The notes below the pieces were generated by a model. That model did not search any database and was not told where the DNA came from. It saw nothing but the letters and a program-made list of their open reading frames with translations. A stretch of DNA of 5,296 nt from the NCBI GenBank assembly GCA_916720425.1, contig CAKARD010000090.1:1-5296 (forward strand), written 5' to 3'. This DNA comes from an uncultured Kingella sp. (lineage in GTDB: Bacteria > Pseudomonadota > Gammaproteobacteria > Burkholderiales > Neisseriaceae). This document shows, piece by piece, positions 1 to 5,296 of this stretch (positions within the stretch are counted from its first letter, which is position 1; each line of letters starts with the position of its first letter). A program made the position numbers and the translations under genes.

Positions 1-155
1 GCAATATCAAATTCATAACCTGCTGCTTTGAGTTTGCGCCCTGCTTCTTGCGCTTCAATAATGCCTTGCTCACTCAATTTTACATCGCGCCAACCTGTAA
101 ATAGATTTTTGGCATTCCATTCACTCAATCCATGACGAATAAAAACCAATTCCAT
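1..155 (-). CDS. gpmA: 2,3-bisphosphoglycerate-dependent phosphoglycerate mutase, N-terminal part (truncated by window edge)
   Basis: GpmA interconverts 3-phosphoglycerate and 2-phosphoglycerate in glycolysis and gluconeogenesis, in the cytoplasm, through a phosphohistidine intermediate. Read on the minus strand from the ATG at 155-153, the first 51 codons are open to the left edge and begin MELVFIRHGLSEWNAKNLF. The RHG signature is at residues 7-9, so His8 is the expected phosphorylated histidine (E. coli His11). It is followed by FTGW (residues 19-22) and LSEQG (27-31), both characteristic of the cofactor-dependent mutases. The start is fixed by a strong AAGGAG ribosome binding site six bases upstream. 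The residue after RHG is Leu, where Glu or Gln is usual (RHGxSxWN). The gene is divergent from metZ; a possible minus-strand -10 box, TACAAT (231-226), has no good -35. The C-terminal catalytic residues lie outside the window, so integrity cannot be judged. Confidence 0.93.
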   Translation of the reverse strand, partial: MELVFIRHGLSEWNAKNLFTGWRDVKLSEQGIIEAQEAGRKLKAAGYEFDI

Positions 156-160
156 AATAT

Positions 161-166
161 CTCCTT
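161..166 (-). promoter_or_regulatory. Shine-Dalgarno site of gpmA
   Basis: On the minus strand this reads AAGGAG, extended to AAGGAGAT, with five to six bases before the ATG at 155-153. It is the strongest ribosome binding site in the window and fixes the gpmA start. A highly translated glycolytic gene would be expected to have such a site. The other genes here have weaker sites. Confidence 0.85.
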
Positions 167-234
167 AAATAAATGAGTTAAAAGATAGATAGTAGCGTAT
201 TTTTTCCTTATCTGATACAGATTTTATTGTAATA

Positions 235-263
235 TTGAAAGGATACCTAAAAAAGCGCAAAAT
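235..263 (+). promoter_or_regulatory. candidate sigma70-type promoter for the metZ cluster
   Basis: TTGAAA at 235-240 (4 of 6 matches or better to TTGACA) is followed after 17 bases by CAAAAT at 258-263 (4 of 6 matches to TATAAT). Transcription would start near 270, leaving a leader of about 27 bases before the metZ ATG at 297. The region is AT-rich, so such matches arise easily by chance. I saw no MetJ box (AGACGTCT-like), no MetR palindrome and no room for a SAM riboswitch in the leader. Confidence 0.35.
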
Positions 264-296
264 ACATACTTTGTGGACTATTTCTAGGAACGTGCC

Positions 297-1475
297 ATGA
301 GTCATACCTTACACCCTCAAACTCTTGCTATTCGTGGTAGCAAAGAACAAACCCAATATAACGAACATCATCAAGCCTTATTTTTAACCAGTAGTTTTAT
401 GTTTGATAGCGCACAAGATGGTGCCAATTTATTTGCCAAGAAAAAACAAGGTTTTACTTATTCTCGCACCATGAACCCCACCGTTGCCGCTTTTCAAAAG
501 CGGATTGCGCAATTAGAACATGCTCAAGCAGGCATTGCCACCGCAACGGGCATGGCTGCCATCCAAGCGACTTTATTAACCTTTTTAAGTGCGGGCGATC
601 ATTTAATCAGTAGTCGCAGTTTGTTTGGTACCACAGCTGGATTTATTACAGGACATTTAATGCGCTTTGGTATTGAGGTCACATTCGTTTCACAAACCAA
701 TGTTCAAGAATGGAAAAATGCCATTCGTCCTAATACCAAAATGTTATTTTTAGAAACCCCTTCTAACCCTTTAGGAGAAGTCGCGGATATTGAAGCTTTA
801 GCACAATTGGCACACCAGCATCATGCGTTATTGGCAGTAGATAATTGTTTTTGCTCCCCTGCTGTACAACAACCTTTGCGTTTTGGTGCCGATTTATCTA
901 TTCAGTCTGCCACTAAAGCCATTGATGGACAAGGACGGGTATTAGGCGGCATTGTATGTGGTAATACCGAGTTAATCCAACAAATAGCCATGTATGTTAA
1001 CAGCGCAGGCATTATTTTATCGCCATTTAATGCATGGTTATTGTTAAGTGGCGCAGAAACGTTGCTTTTACGCACGCGTGAACAAAATGCTGCCACCCTT
1101 AAAATAGCCCAATGGTTACAACAACAAGCACAAGTTGAAACGGTTTACTATTCAGGTTTACCCGAAAATCCCCAACGTGCCTTAGTAGAAAAACAACAAA
1201 ATGGTGGTGGTGCTGTGTTAGCGTTTTCAGTTAAAGGGGGACAAGATGCCGCTTGGCGCATTATCGATCGTGTGCAAATTTTCTCCAAAACTGCTAACTT
1301 TGGTGATGTTCGCTCTACGATTACTCACCCATGGACCACCACACACGGTAGAATGTCTCCCGAGGACAAACATGCTGCAGGTATTAGTGAGGGTTTGATT
1401 CGCTTAGCGATTGGTTTGGAACATGTAGATGATTTGATTTGGGATCTACAACAAGCGTTAGATGAGACGGTATAA
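297..1475 (+). CDS. metZ: O-succinylhomoserine sulfhydrylase (direct-sulfhydrylation methionine biosynthesis)
   Basis: MetZ is a cytoplasmic PLP enzyme that condenses O-succinylhomoserine with sulfide to form homocysteine, bypassing cystathionine in methionine synthesis. The 392-residue protein is the usual full length for Cys/Met-metabolism PLP enzymes. Visible motifs: LFLTSSFMF (28-36); YSRTMNP (55-61), the loop that contacts the PLP phosphate of the neighbouring subunit; ATGMAAI (83-89); ETPSNPLGE (153-161); VDNCFCSPAVQQP (181-193) with Asp182 for the pyridine nitrogen; and SATKAIDGQGR (204-214) with Lys207 as the Schiff-base lysine. SATKxIDGQGR together with NCFC(S/T)P is typical of MetZ rather than MetB or MetC. 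The ATG has AGGA at 286-289, seven bases upstream. yggS follows after 3 bases. MetZ, O-acetylhomoserine-using relatives and cystathionine gamma-synthase are hard to separate by sequence alone, so substrate choice is the weakest part of the call. Confidence 0.9.
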   Translation: MSHTLHPQTLAIRGSKEQTQYNEHHQALFLTSSFMFDSAQDGANLFAKKKQGFTYSRTMNPTVAAFQKRIAQLEHAQAGIATATGMAAIQATLLTFLSAGDHLISSRSLFGTTAGFITGHLMRFGIEVTFVSQTNVQEWKNAIRPNTKMLFLETPSNPLGEVADIEALAQLAHQHHALLAVDNCFCSPAVQQPLRFGADLSIQSATKAIDGQGRVLGGIVCGNTELIQQIAMYVNSAGIILSPFNAWLLLSGAETLLLRTREQNAATLKIAQWLQQQAQVETVYYSGLPENPQRALVEKQQNGGGAVLAFSVKGGQDAAWRIIDRVQIFSKTANFGDVRSTITHPWTTTHGRMSPEDKHAAGISEGLIRLAIGLEHVDDLIWDLQQALDETV

Positions 1476-1478
1476 ATC

Positions 1479-2183
1479 ATGCATGATGATTTAGAATACA
1501 ACCGTCAACGAGTTTTAGCATATATTGCTCAAGCCGAACATACCGCTCAACGCACACCCAATAGTGTGCGTTTGGTTGCGGTAAGCAAAACCTTTCCTGC
1601 TGAGGATATTCGTGTTTTATATCAACACAATCAGTATGATTTTGGAGAAAATTATATTCAAGAATGGTATAACAAAATCAAACAATTACGCGATTGTACA
1701 AATATTATTTGGCATATGATTGGACATGTTCAATCCAATAAAAGTCGTATCGTAGCAGAATATGCTCATTGGTTACACACCTTAGACAGCATCAAACTGG
1801 CAACACGACTAAATGCACAACGTCCCAAGCATTTGCCACCACTTAATGTATTAATAGAAATCAATATTGCCCAAAATCCCGATAGACACGGCATCATGCC
1901 TGCTGAATTATTACCCTTAGCGCAACAAGTCAGCCGTTTACCCCATTTGCGTTTGCGCGGTTTAATGTGTGTTGCCAGCAATACGCAAGATCAAGGTATT
2001 TTAAAAACGCAATTTAGGCAAATGTACCAACAATTACAAACTTTGCAAAACATTGTACCAATAGCAGATACGCTTTCTATGGGCATGAGTGGTGATATGA
2101 ACCTGGCAATTGAATGCGGCACAACCATGGTACGCATAGGCCGCGCCATTTTTGGTAAACGGAATTATTCTAATGAAACATGA
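1479..2183 (+). CDS. yggS: YggS/PROSC-family pyridoxal phosphate homeostasis protein
   Basis: This cytoplasmic, single-domain protein with the fold-type III (alanine racemase-like) TIM barrel binds PLP but has no known catalytic activity. The family buffers PLP, and loss of E. coli yggS disturbs vitamin B6 pools and isoleucine/valine metabolism. The protein has 234 residues, a normal length. Motifs: VRLVAVSKTFP (30-40) with PLP-binding Lys37; DFGENYIQE (54-62); WHMIGHVQSNKSR (78-90); LRGLMCVAS (159-167); and LSMGMSGDM (199-207) followed by TTMVRIGRAIFGKR (215-228), which forms the phosphate-binding end. The residue after SMGMS is Gly, where Asp or Ala is common. The start lies 3 bases after the metZ stop with only a weak purine stretch (GATGAGACGG) upstream, which suggests translational coupling to metZ. 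Its last 11 bases overlap azlC. Confidence 0.93.
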   Translation: MHDDLEYNRQRVLAYIAQAEHTAQRTPNSVRLVAVSKTFPAEDIRVLYQHNQYDFGENYIQEWYNKIKQLRDCTNIIWHMIGHVQSNKSRIVAEYAHWLHTLDSIKLATRLNAQRPKHLPPLNVLIEINIAQNPDRHGIMPAELLPLAQQVSRLPHLRLRGLMCVASNTQDQGILKTQFRQMYQQLQTLQNIVPIADTLSMGMSGDMNLAIECGTTMVRIGRAIFGKRNYSNET

Positions 2184-2847
2184 TTTCAGCCGCGGTATGC
2201 GTGAGGTTAGTCCCATCCTAACAGGAATCCTCCCTTTTGCTTTGATTTTGGGTGCACAAGCAGGACAAAAAGGCATGAGCGCATTAGAAGTTCCCATGAT
2301 GATGGGTTTGAATTTTGCTGGTGGCTCAGAATTTGCCGCAGTAGGATTATGGGCTCAACCTCTACCTGTGCTACTAATTTGGGCCATGACGTTTATGATA
2401 AACAGCCGCCACATTTTGATGGGGGCAACCATGGTAAAATATTGGGGTAATTTACCACGTAAAAAAATTTGCCTAGCATTATTTTTTATGACAGATGAAA
2501 GTTGGGCGTTAGGCATTGCGGATGCCCAACGACATCAAAAATTCAGTTTCGCATATTATTTTGGTGTTGCGTTATCGTTATATATTGTGTGGGTCTTATT
2601 TGGCTGGTTGGGGGCATTAATTGGACCACAATTAGGCAATTTAGAACACCTAGGGTTTACTATGGCTTTTCCTGCTGTGTTTTTGGTATTAATGCGTGGT
2701 ATGTGGCGGGGAATGCGTGCAGCGCGTCCATGGCTAGTGAGTTTAATTGTTGCTGCCTTAGTCTATCTATGCTTGCCTCATAGCGGTTGGTATGTAATAG
2801 TGGGTACTTTAGCAGGATTAATCTACAGTTATTTTTGGTCAGAATGA
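2173..2847 (+). CDS. azlC: AzlC/YgaZ-family amino-acid exporter, large subunit
   Basis: AzlC is the large inner-membrane subunit of a two-part exporter. Known relatives are E. coli YgaZH (valine), Corynebacterium BrnFE (branched-chain amino acids and methionine) and Bacillus AzlCD (azaleucine resistance). From the ATG at 2173 it has 224 residues. Family motifs: FSRGMREVSPILTGILPFA (5-23), GGSEFAAVGLW (50-60), INSRHILMGA (76-85) and MTDESWA (106-112). Hydrophobic stretches suggest roughly seven membrane segments, near 14-32, 46-60, 64-84, 97-112, 128-150, 163-177 and 187-220. The frame is also open upstream to a TTG at 2152, but the family N-terminus and a GGA at 2161-2163, nine bases before the ATG, favour 2173. 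The start lies inside the end of yggS, so translation is probably coupled. Substrate cannot be assigned from sequence. Confidence 0.9.
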   Translation: MKHDFSRGMREVSPILTGILPFALILGAQAGQKGMSALEVPMMMGLNFAGGSEFAAVGLWAQPLPVLLIWAMTFMINSRHILMGATMVKYWGNLPRKKICLALFFMTDESWALGIADAQRHQKFSFAYYFGVALSLYIVWVLFGWLGALIGPQLGNLEHLGFTMAFPAVFLVLMRGMWRGMRAARPWLVSLIVAALVYLCLPHSGWYVIVGTLAGLIYSYFWSE

Positions 2848-2860
2848 GGTATTATATTAT

Positions 2861-3175
2861 ATGATTTCTTGGATCTCATTTATCACGATTATTGGAATGT
2901 TATGTATTACCTACAGCACACGACTTATCGGCTTTTTTCTGCTCAAAAATCGCACATTGAGTCCCAAGATGGCTCATGCGATGGAAGCTGTGCCTGGTTG
3001 TGTATTAATTTCGGTTATCGCACCACACTTTGTTTCAGACAAACCTTATGAACTTATGGCTATGGTGATTACCTTATTTATGGCGGCGCGATTTTCTATG
3101 TTATCTACGGTTATTGTGAGTGTGGCATCATCGGGTATTTTGGGCTACATTTTTCGTTCTATTGGTTTTGTCTAA
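2861..3175 (+). CDS. azlD: AzlD/YgaH-family amino-acid exporter, small subunit
   Basis: This 104-residue hydrophobic protein is the small partner that AzlC needs for export. It has the family's usual length and about three to four membrane segments (roughly 3-28, 43-58, 63-80 and 84-102). The family pattern is visible: TYSTRLIGFFLL (17-28), then AMEAVPGCVLISVIAPHF (40-57), then a conserved-looking MAARFSML (74-81). The start is 13 bases after the azlC stop. GAGG at 2846-2849, overlapping the azlC stop codon, is the likely ribosome binding site, although its 11-base AT-only spacer (ATTATATTAT repeat) is long. The gene ends 17 bases inside the converging phosphatase gene. Its position directly after azlC supports the assignment more strongly than its sequence alone. 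Confidence 0.9.
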   Translation: MISWISFITIIGMLCITYSTRLIGFFLLKNRTLSPKMAHAMEAVPGCVLISVIAPHFVSDKPYELMAMVITLFMAARFSMLSTVIVSVASSGILGYIFRSIGFV

Positions 3176-3953
3176 CCCACGATAACCAAGCGCGAAATAA
3201 ACTCTCTTGACCAGCAGCAATCACCGAACGTTGAAACACATGTTGGCCACTCCAAAAATCATCACCTTCTAAGGTAGCCATTTCTCCTCCTGCTTCTTCC
3301 AAAATCAAAGCACCCGCAGCATAATCCCACAAATTTTGCCCACCATGAACATACACATCATAACGTCCTGCCGCTAAATAACACCAATCTAGTGTACTGC
3401 TACCCATGCAACGCAACGTACCAAATGGTGCAAAGTGATTAATACTATTACTCAAACGCGCTGAACGCAAACGCCTAATTTCCACGCCCGCTATCGCTTC
3501 ACGTAATTTTTTAGCGACATGGCGCAAAGGCAATTTTTGACCATTCAAAAATGCCCCTGCACCCTGCACTGCATAAAAACATTCATTGGATACAGGATTA
3601 TAAATCACGCCCATTTGTGTTCGACCCTGCACCACAAACGCCACAGATACGGCAAAGTGTGGAATGCCATTAATAAAATTATTCGTTCCATCAATCGGAT
3701 CAATAACCCACAGCCCATCATTGGCAAATGACCATAAATGGCGTTGTTCAGCTGCCGCCATTTCTTCTCCCAATACAGGCACATCAATAATGCGCATTAA
3801 CTCATGTGACAATGCTGTTTGTACGGCCACATCCGCTTGCGACAACGCACTACCATCTGCCTTACGCAAACGTTCTGTATTCAAAAAAAATGGCATCATT
3901 TCTTGTTGCGCTACTGTTTTTACCTTAGCGCATAGCGTTTCTATTAATTTCAT
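3159..3953 (-). CDS. inositol monophosphatase-family protein (SuhB-like, substrate unknown)
   Basis: This is a Mg2+-dependent sugar- or alcohol-phosphate phosphatase of the IMPase/FBPase superfamily, 264 residues, full length and cytoplasmic. The metal-binding set is complete: GEE (62-64) with Glu63; WVIDPIDGTNNFINGIPHFA (82-101) with Asp85 and Asp88; and LWDYAAGALILEEAGG (208-223) with Asp210. The KADGSALSQAD stretch (31-41) matches the family's early K-DGS-T-AD motif. The protein differs from E. coli SuhB (for example GEEM in place of EESG, and a different C-terminus), so I withhold that symbol. A relative of SuhB, a HisN-type histidinol phosphatase or a CysQ-type enzyme are alternatives. 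There is no recognisable Shine-Dalgarno before the ATG at 3953-3951; instead CAAATAAT is tandemly repeated across the start. The gene is divergent from rsmE and convergent with azlD. Confidence 0.88.
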   Translation of the reverse strand: MKLIETLCAKVKTVAQQEMMPFFLNTERLRKADGSALSQADVAVQTALSHELMRIIDVPVLGEEMAAAEQRHLWSFANDGLWVIDPIDGTNNFINGIPHFAVSVAFVVQGRTQMGVIYNPVSNECFYAVQGAGAFLNGQKLPLRHVAKKLREAIAGVEIRRLRSARLSNSINHFAPFGTLRCMGSSTLDWCYLAAGRYDVYVHGGQNLWDYAAGALILEEAGGEMATLEGDDFWSGQHVFQRSVIAAGQESLFRAWLSWVRQNQ

Positions 3954-3967
3954 TATTTGATTATTTG
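3952..3967. repeat. exact 8-base tandem duplication at the phosphatase start codon
   Basis: ATTATTTG occurs twice head to tail, at 3952-3959 and 3960-3967. On the minus strand this is CAAATAAT twice, with the last two bases forming the AT of the phosphatase start codon. It fills the place where a ribosome binding site would lie. It may be a replication-slippage product. With only two copies in AT-rich DNA, chance cannot be excluded. Confidence 0.6.
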
Positions 3968-4000
3968 CTACAATATCGGGATAATTTTACCATTATTATA
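3965..4000. promoter_or_regulatory. candidate overlapping divergent promoters of the phosphatase gene and rsmE
   Basis: On the minus strand, a perfect TATAAT lies at 4000-3995, about 42 bases before the phosphatase ATG, but no good -35 is visible 15-18 bases upstream. On the plus strand, TTGCTA (3965-3970) and TACCAT (3988-3993) are 17 bases apart, each matching 4 of 6 consensus bases; TATTAT at 3994-3999 is an alternative -10. The two candidate sites overlap within the 112-base divergent gap, so the two promoters may compete for polymerase. This rests on consensus matching only. Confidence 0.35.
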
Positions 4001-4065
4001 TCGTGAATGCGCGTTGCACCACGCACTAAGCTGTATTGCCCCAACCTTTTATAAGATTAACCCCC

Positions 4066-4782
4066 ATGCCCCGTTTTTATTTACCCCAATTATTAGCTAT
4101 CAATGATACGCTAAGCCTACCGCTCAATATTGTTCGCCACATCCAAGTATTGAGGCTAAATCCACCACAGAACATTATCTTATTTAATGGTGATGGTTAC
4201 GATTATCGTGCTACCTTAACAGAAGTAGGCAAACGCTATGCTACGAGCCAAATTCTTGAACGAACAAGCAATAATAATGAAAGCCCCCTTTTTATCACTT
4301 TAACCCAAGCCTTATCCAGTGGTGAACGCATGGATTTTACCTTGCAAAAGAGTGTAGAATTGGGTGTAAATTGTATTCAACCCATTATTAGTGAACGCAG
4401 TACACGTCTGCCTCATGAACGTGCTGAAAAACGACTGCAACGCTGGCAAGATATTGTTATTGCCGCTTGTGAACAAAGTGGTCGCGCCATCATTCCTCAA
4501 GTCTTACCTATTAAGCACTTAACGGAACATTTACAACAACTACCCAGCGACCAAACTCATTTATTAATGTCCCTTAATCACTCACAACGATTAAACCAAA
4601 TCCCCCCAACCAAAAAAATCAATTTATTGATTGGTTCAGAAGGGGGGTGGTCAGATAAGGAAGAACAAGCCATATTATCTGCAGGCGCACAAGCCATTAG
4701 CTTAGGGAAACGCATTTTGCGTACAGAAACAGCTTCTTTAGCCACCATTGCCATCATACAAAATCTATGGGGCGATTTTTAA
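4066..4782 (+). CDS. rsmE: 16S rRNA (uracil-1498-N3)-methyltransferase
   Basis: RsmE uses S-adenosylmethionine to methylate N3 of U1498 in helix 44 of 16S rRNA, at the decoding site of the 30S subunit. The 238-residue protein is close to the usual length. It starts MPRFYLP, the classic RsmE beginning of the N-terminal PUA-like RNA-binding domain, with VRHIQVLR (23-30) and ILFNGDGYDYRA (38-49). The SPOUT domain follows: ALSSGERMDFTLQKSVELGV (82-101), ACEQSGR (134-140), LLIGSEGGWSDKE (187-199) and the trefoil-knot motif LGKRILRTETA (213-223), which bind S-adenosylmethionine. The frame extends up to a TTG at 4036, but the family N-terminus fixes the ATG at 4066. The upstream site is weak (AAGA near 4053-4056, before a run of five C). 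rlmB follows after 32 bases on the same strand. Confidence 0.95.
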   Translation: MPRFYLPQLLAINDTLSLPLNIVRHIQVLRLNPPQNIILFNGDGYDYRATLTEVGKRYATSQILERTSNNNESPLFITLTQALSSGERMDFTLQKSVELGVNCIQPIISERSTRLPHERAEKRLQRWQDIVIAACEQSGRAIIPQVLPIKHLTEHLQQLPSDQTHLLMSLNHSQRLNQIPPTKKINLLIGSEGGWSDKEEQAILSAGAQAISLGKRILRTETASLATIAIIQNLWGDF

Positions 4783-4814
4783 ATCTATCATTTACATTAT
4801 TTTGAAAGAATACC

Positions 4815-5296
4815 ATGTCTAATCAACGCATCATTTATGGCTTTCACGCCATCAACGCACGTTTATGGCAAAATCCCCATTCTATTAATGAACTCTATGT
4901 TTTAGAAAATAAAACTGATAGTCGAATGCGCGATATGCTCACCAAAGCGCAACAAGAAAACGTATCCATTCATTTTGTTAATGCTGAACGCTTGCATGCC
5001 ATGAGCAAAGGCGCACGACATCAAGGTGTCGTCGGCTTTATTGATGCATCAAAAAATCACATTCACCTAGAAGATGTGTTAGAAAATTTGCAAGATCCTC
5101 CTTTTTTTCTGGTATTAGATGGTATTACTGATCCGCATAACTTGGGAGCATGTTTGCGTACTGCTGATGCCATGGGCGTACACGCTGTTATTGCACCCAA
5201 AGATAAAAGCGTGGGTTTAAATTCAACAGTAAGCAAAGTAGCCTGTGGTGCCGCTGAAGTAATCCCATATATCACCGTTACCAATTTAGCACGCAC
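4815..5296 (+). CDS. rlmB: 23S rRNA (guanosine-2251-2'-O)-methyltransferase, N-terminal part (truncated by window edge)
   Basis: RlmB methylates the 2'-hydroxyl of G2251 in the P-loop of 23S rRNA, in the peptidyl transferase centre. From the ATG at 4815, 160 codons are open to the right edge. The N-terminal RNA-binding domain begins MSNQRIIYGFHAINARL and contains GARHQGVVGFID (67-78). The linker leads into the SPOUT domain with FFLVLDGITDPHNLGACLRT (97-116) and VACGAAE (142-148). Asn109 and Arg115 match the catalytic-site Asn and Arg of E. coli RlmB. The C-terminal knot that binds S-adenosylmethionine lies outside the window. A purine-rich GAAAGAA (4804-4810) is the likely ribosome binding site. 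With a 32-base gap after rsmE and no terminator between them, cotranscription is likely. TrmH-family paralogues are the main alternative, but the HQG and DPHNLGAC context favours RlmB. Confidence 0.93.
   Translation, partial: MSNQRIIYGFHAINARLWQNPHSINELYVLENKTDSRMRDMLTKAQQENVSIHFVNAERLHAMSKGARHQGVVGFIDASKNHIHLEDVLENLQDPPFFLVLDGITDPHNLGACLRTADAMGVHAVIAPKDKSVGLNSTVSKVACGAAEVIPYITVTNLAR

Noticed and set aside
156..296. Methionine-responsive element (SAM riboswitch, MetJ or MetR site) upstream of metZ
   Set aside because: No MetJ-like AGACGTCT tandem, no TGAA-N5-TTCA palindrome and no long structured leader is visible; the pairing segments I tried are four to five bases only.
2034..2297. 87-codon minus-strand open frame across the yggS-azlC junction
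   Set aside because: It is antisense to two confidently assigned genes and has no promoter or ribosome binding site.
2502..2783. 93-codon plus-strand open frame inside azlC
   Set aside because: It lies wholly within the well-supported azlC frame, has no ribosome binding site, and its translation resembles no family I know.
3034..3041. TTCAGACA, resembling the core of a Neisseria DNA uptake sequence
   Set aside because: It is one 8-base match, within coding sequence, and the flanking bases do not fit any uptake-sequence dialect I know. It is expected by chance.
3162..3189. Possible bidirectional terminator between azlD and the phosphatase gene
   Set aside because: The stem is only 6 bases with a 16-base loop and no T-run follows on either strand, so I do not list it as a terminator.
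3664..3960. 98-codon plus-strand open frame opposite the phosphatase gene
   Set aside because: It is an antisense shadow of a gene whose motifs are all intact, and its composition does not look like a real protein.
4036..4065. Ten-residue N-terminal extension of rsmE from a TTG codon
   Set aside because: RsmE proteins begin at or near the MPRFYLP-type sequence found from the ATG at 4066, and the TTG has no ribosome binding site.
5063..5296. 77-codon minus-strand open frame at the right edge
   Set aside because: It is the reverse-strand shadow of rlmB, whose SPOUT motifs are clear in the plus frame.

Overview
This 5.3 kb window is ordinary-looking, gene-dense bacterial chromosome. It is visibly AT-rich (about 40% GC by eye) and holds eight protein genes, two of them cut by the window edges. 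I see no tRNA, rRNA, insertion sequence, phage gene, CRISPR array or toxin-antitoxin pair. No gap between genes exceeds 141 bases. The protein sequences (GpmA, MetZ, YggS and RsmE in particular) read like those of Betaproteobacteria, and from memory most like the family Neisseriaceae; I could not run a search to confirm this.

Layout, left to right. (1) The first 51 codons of gpmA (glycolytic phosphoglycerate mutase) lie on the minus strand and run off the left edge. (2) A 141-base divergent intergenic region separates gpmA from a tight plus-strand cluster: metZ (O-succinylhomoserine sulfhydrylase), yggS (PLP homeostasis protein), azlC and azlD (two-subunit amino-acid exporter). The metZ-yggS gap is 3 bases, yggS-azlC overlap by 11 bases and the azlC-azlD gap is 13 bases, so one transcript is very likely. 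(3) On the minus strand, an inositol-monophosphatase-family gene converges on azlD; the two 3' ends overlap by 17 bases. (4) A 112-base divergent promoter region leads to the plus-strand pair rsmE (16S rRNA m3U1498 methyltransferase) and rlmB (23S rRNA Gm2251 methyltransferase), the latter cut at the right edge after 160 codons.

How the genes may work together. The metZ-yggS-azlCD cluster joins a PLP-dependent methionine biosynthesis enzyme, a PLP-binding protein linked in E. coli to isoleucine/valine balance, and an exporter family that moves branched-chain amino acids and methionine. An amino-acid-balance operon is a reasonable inference. The rsmE-rlmB pair puts two SPOUT-fold rRNA 2'-O/N3 modification enzymes, one for each ribosomal subunit, in one likely transcript. 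I found no convincing undescribed system. The points most worth a second look are the metZ-yggS-azlCD gene set, an exact 8-base tandem duplication at the start codon of the phosphatase gene, and the near absence of Neisseriaceae-type DNA uptake sequences.
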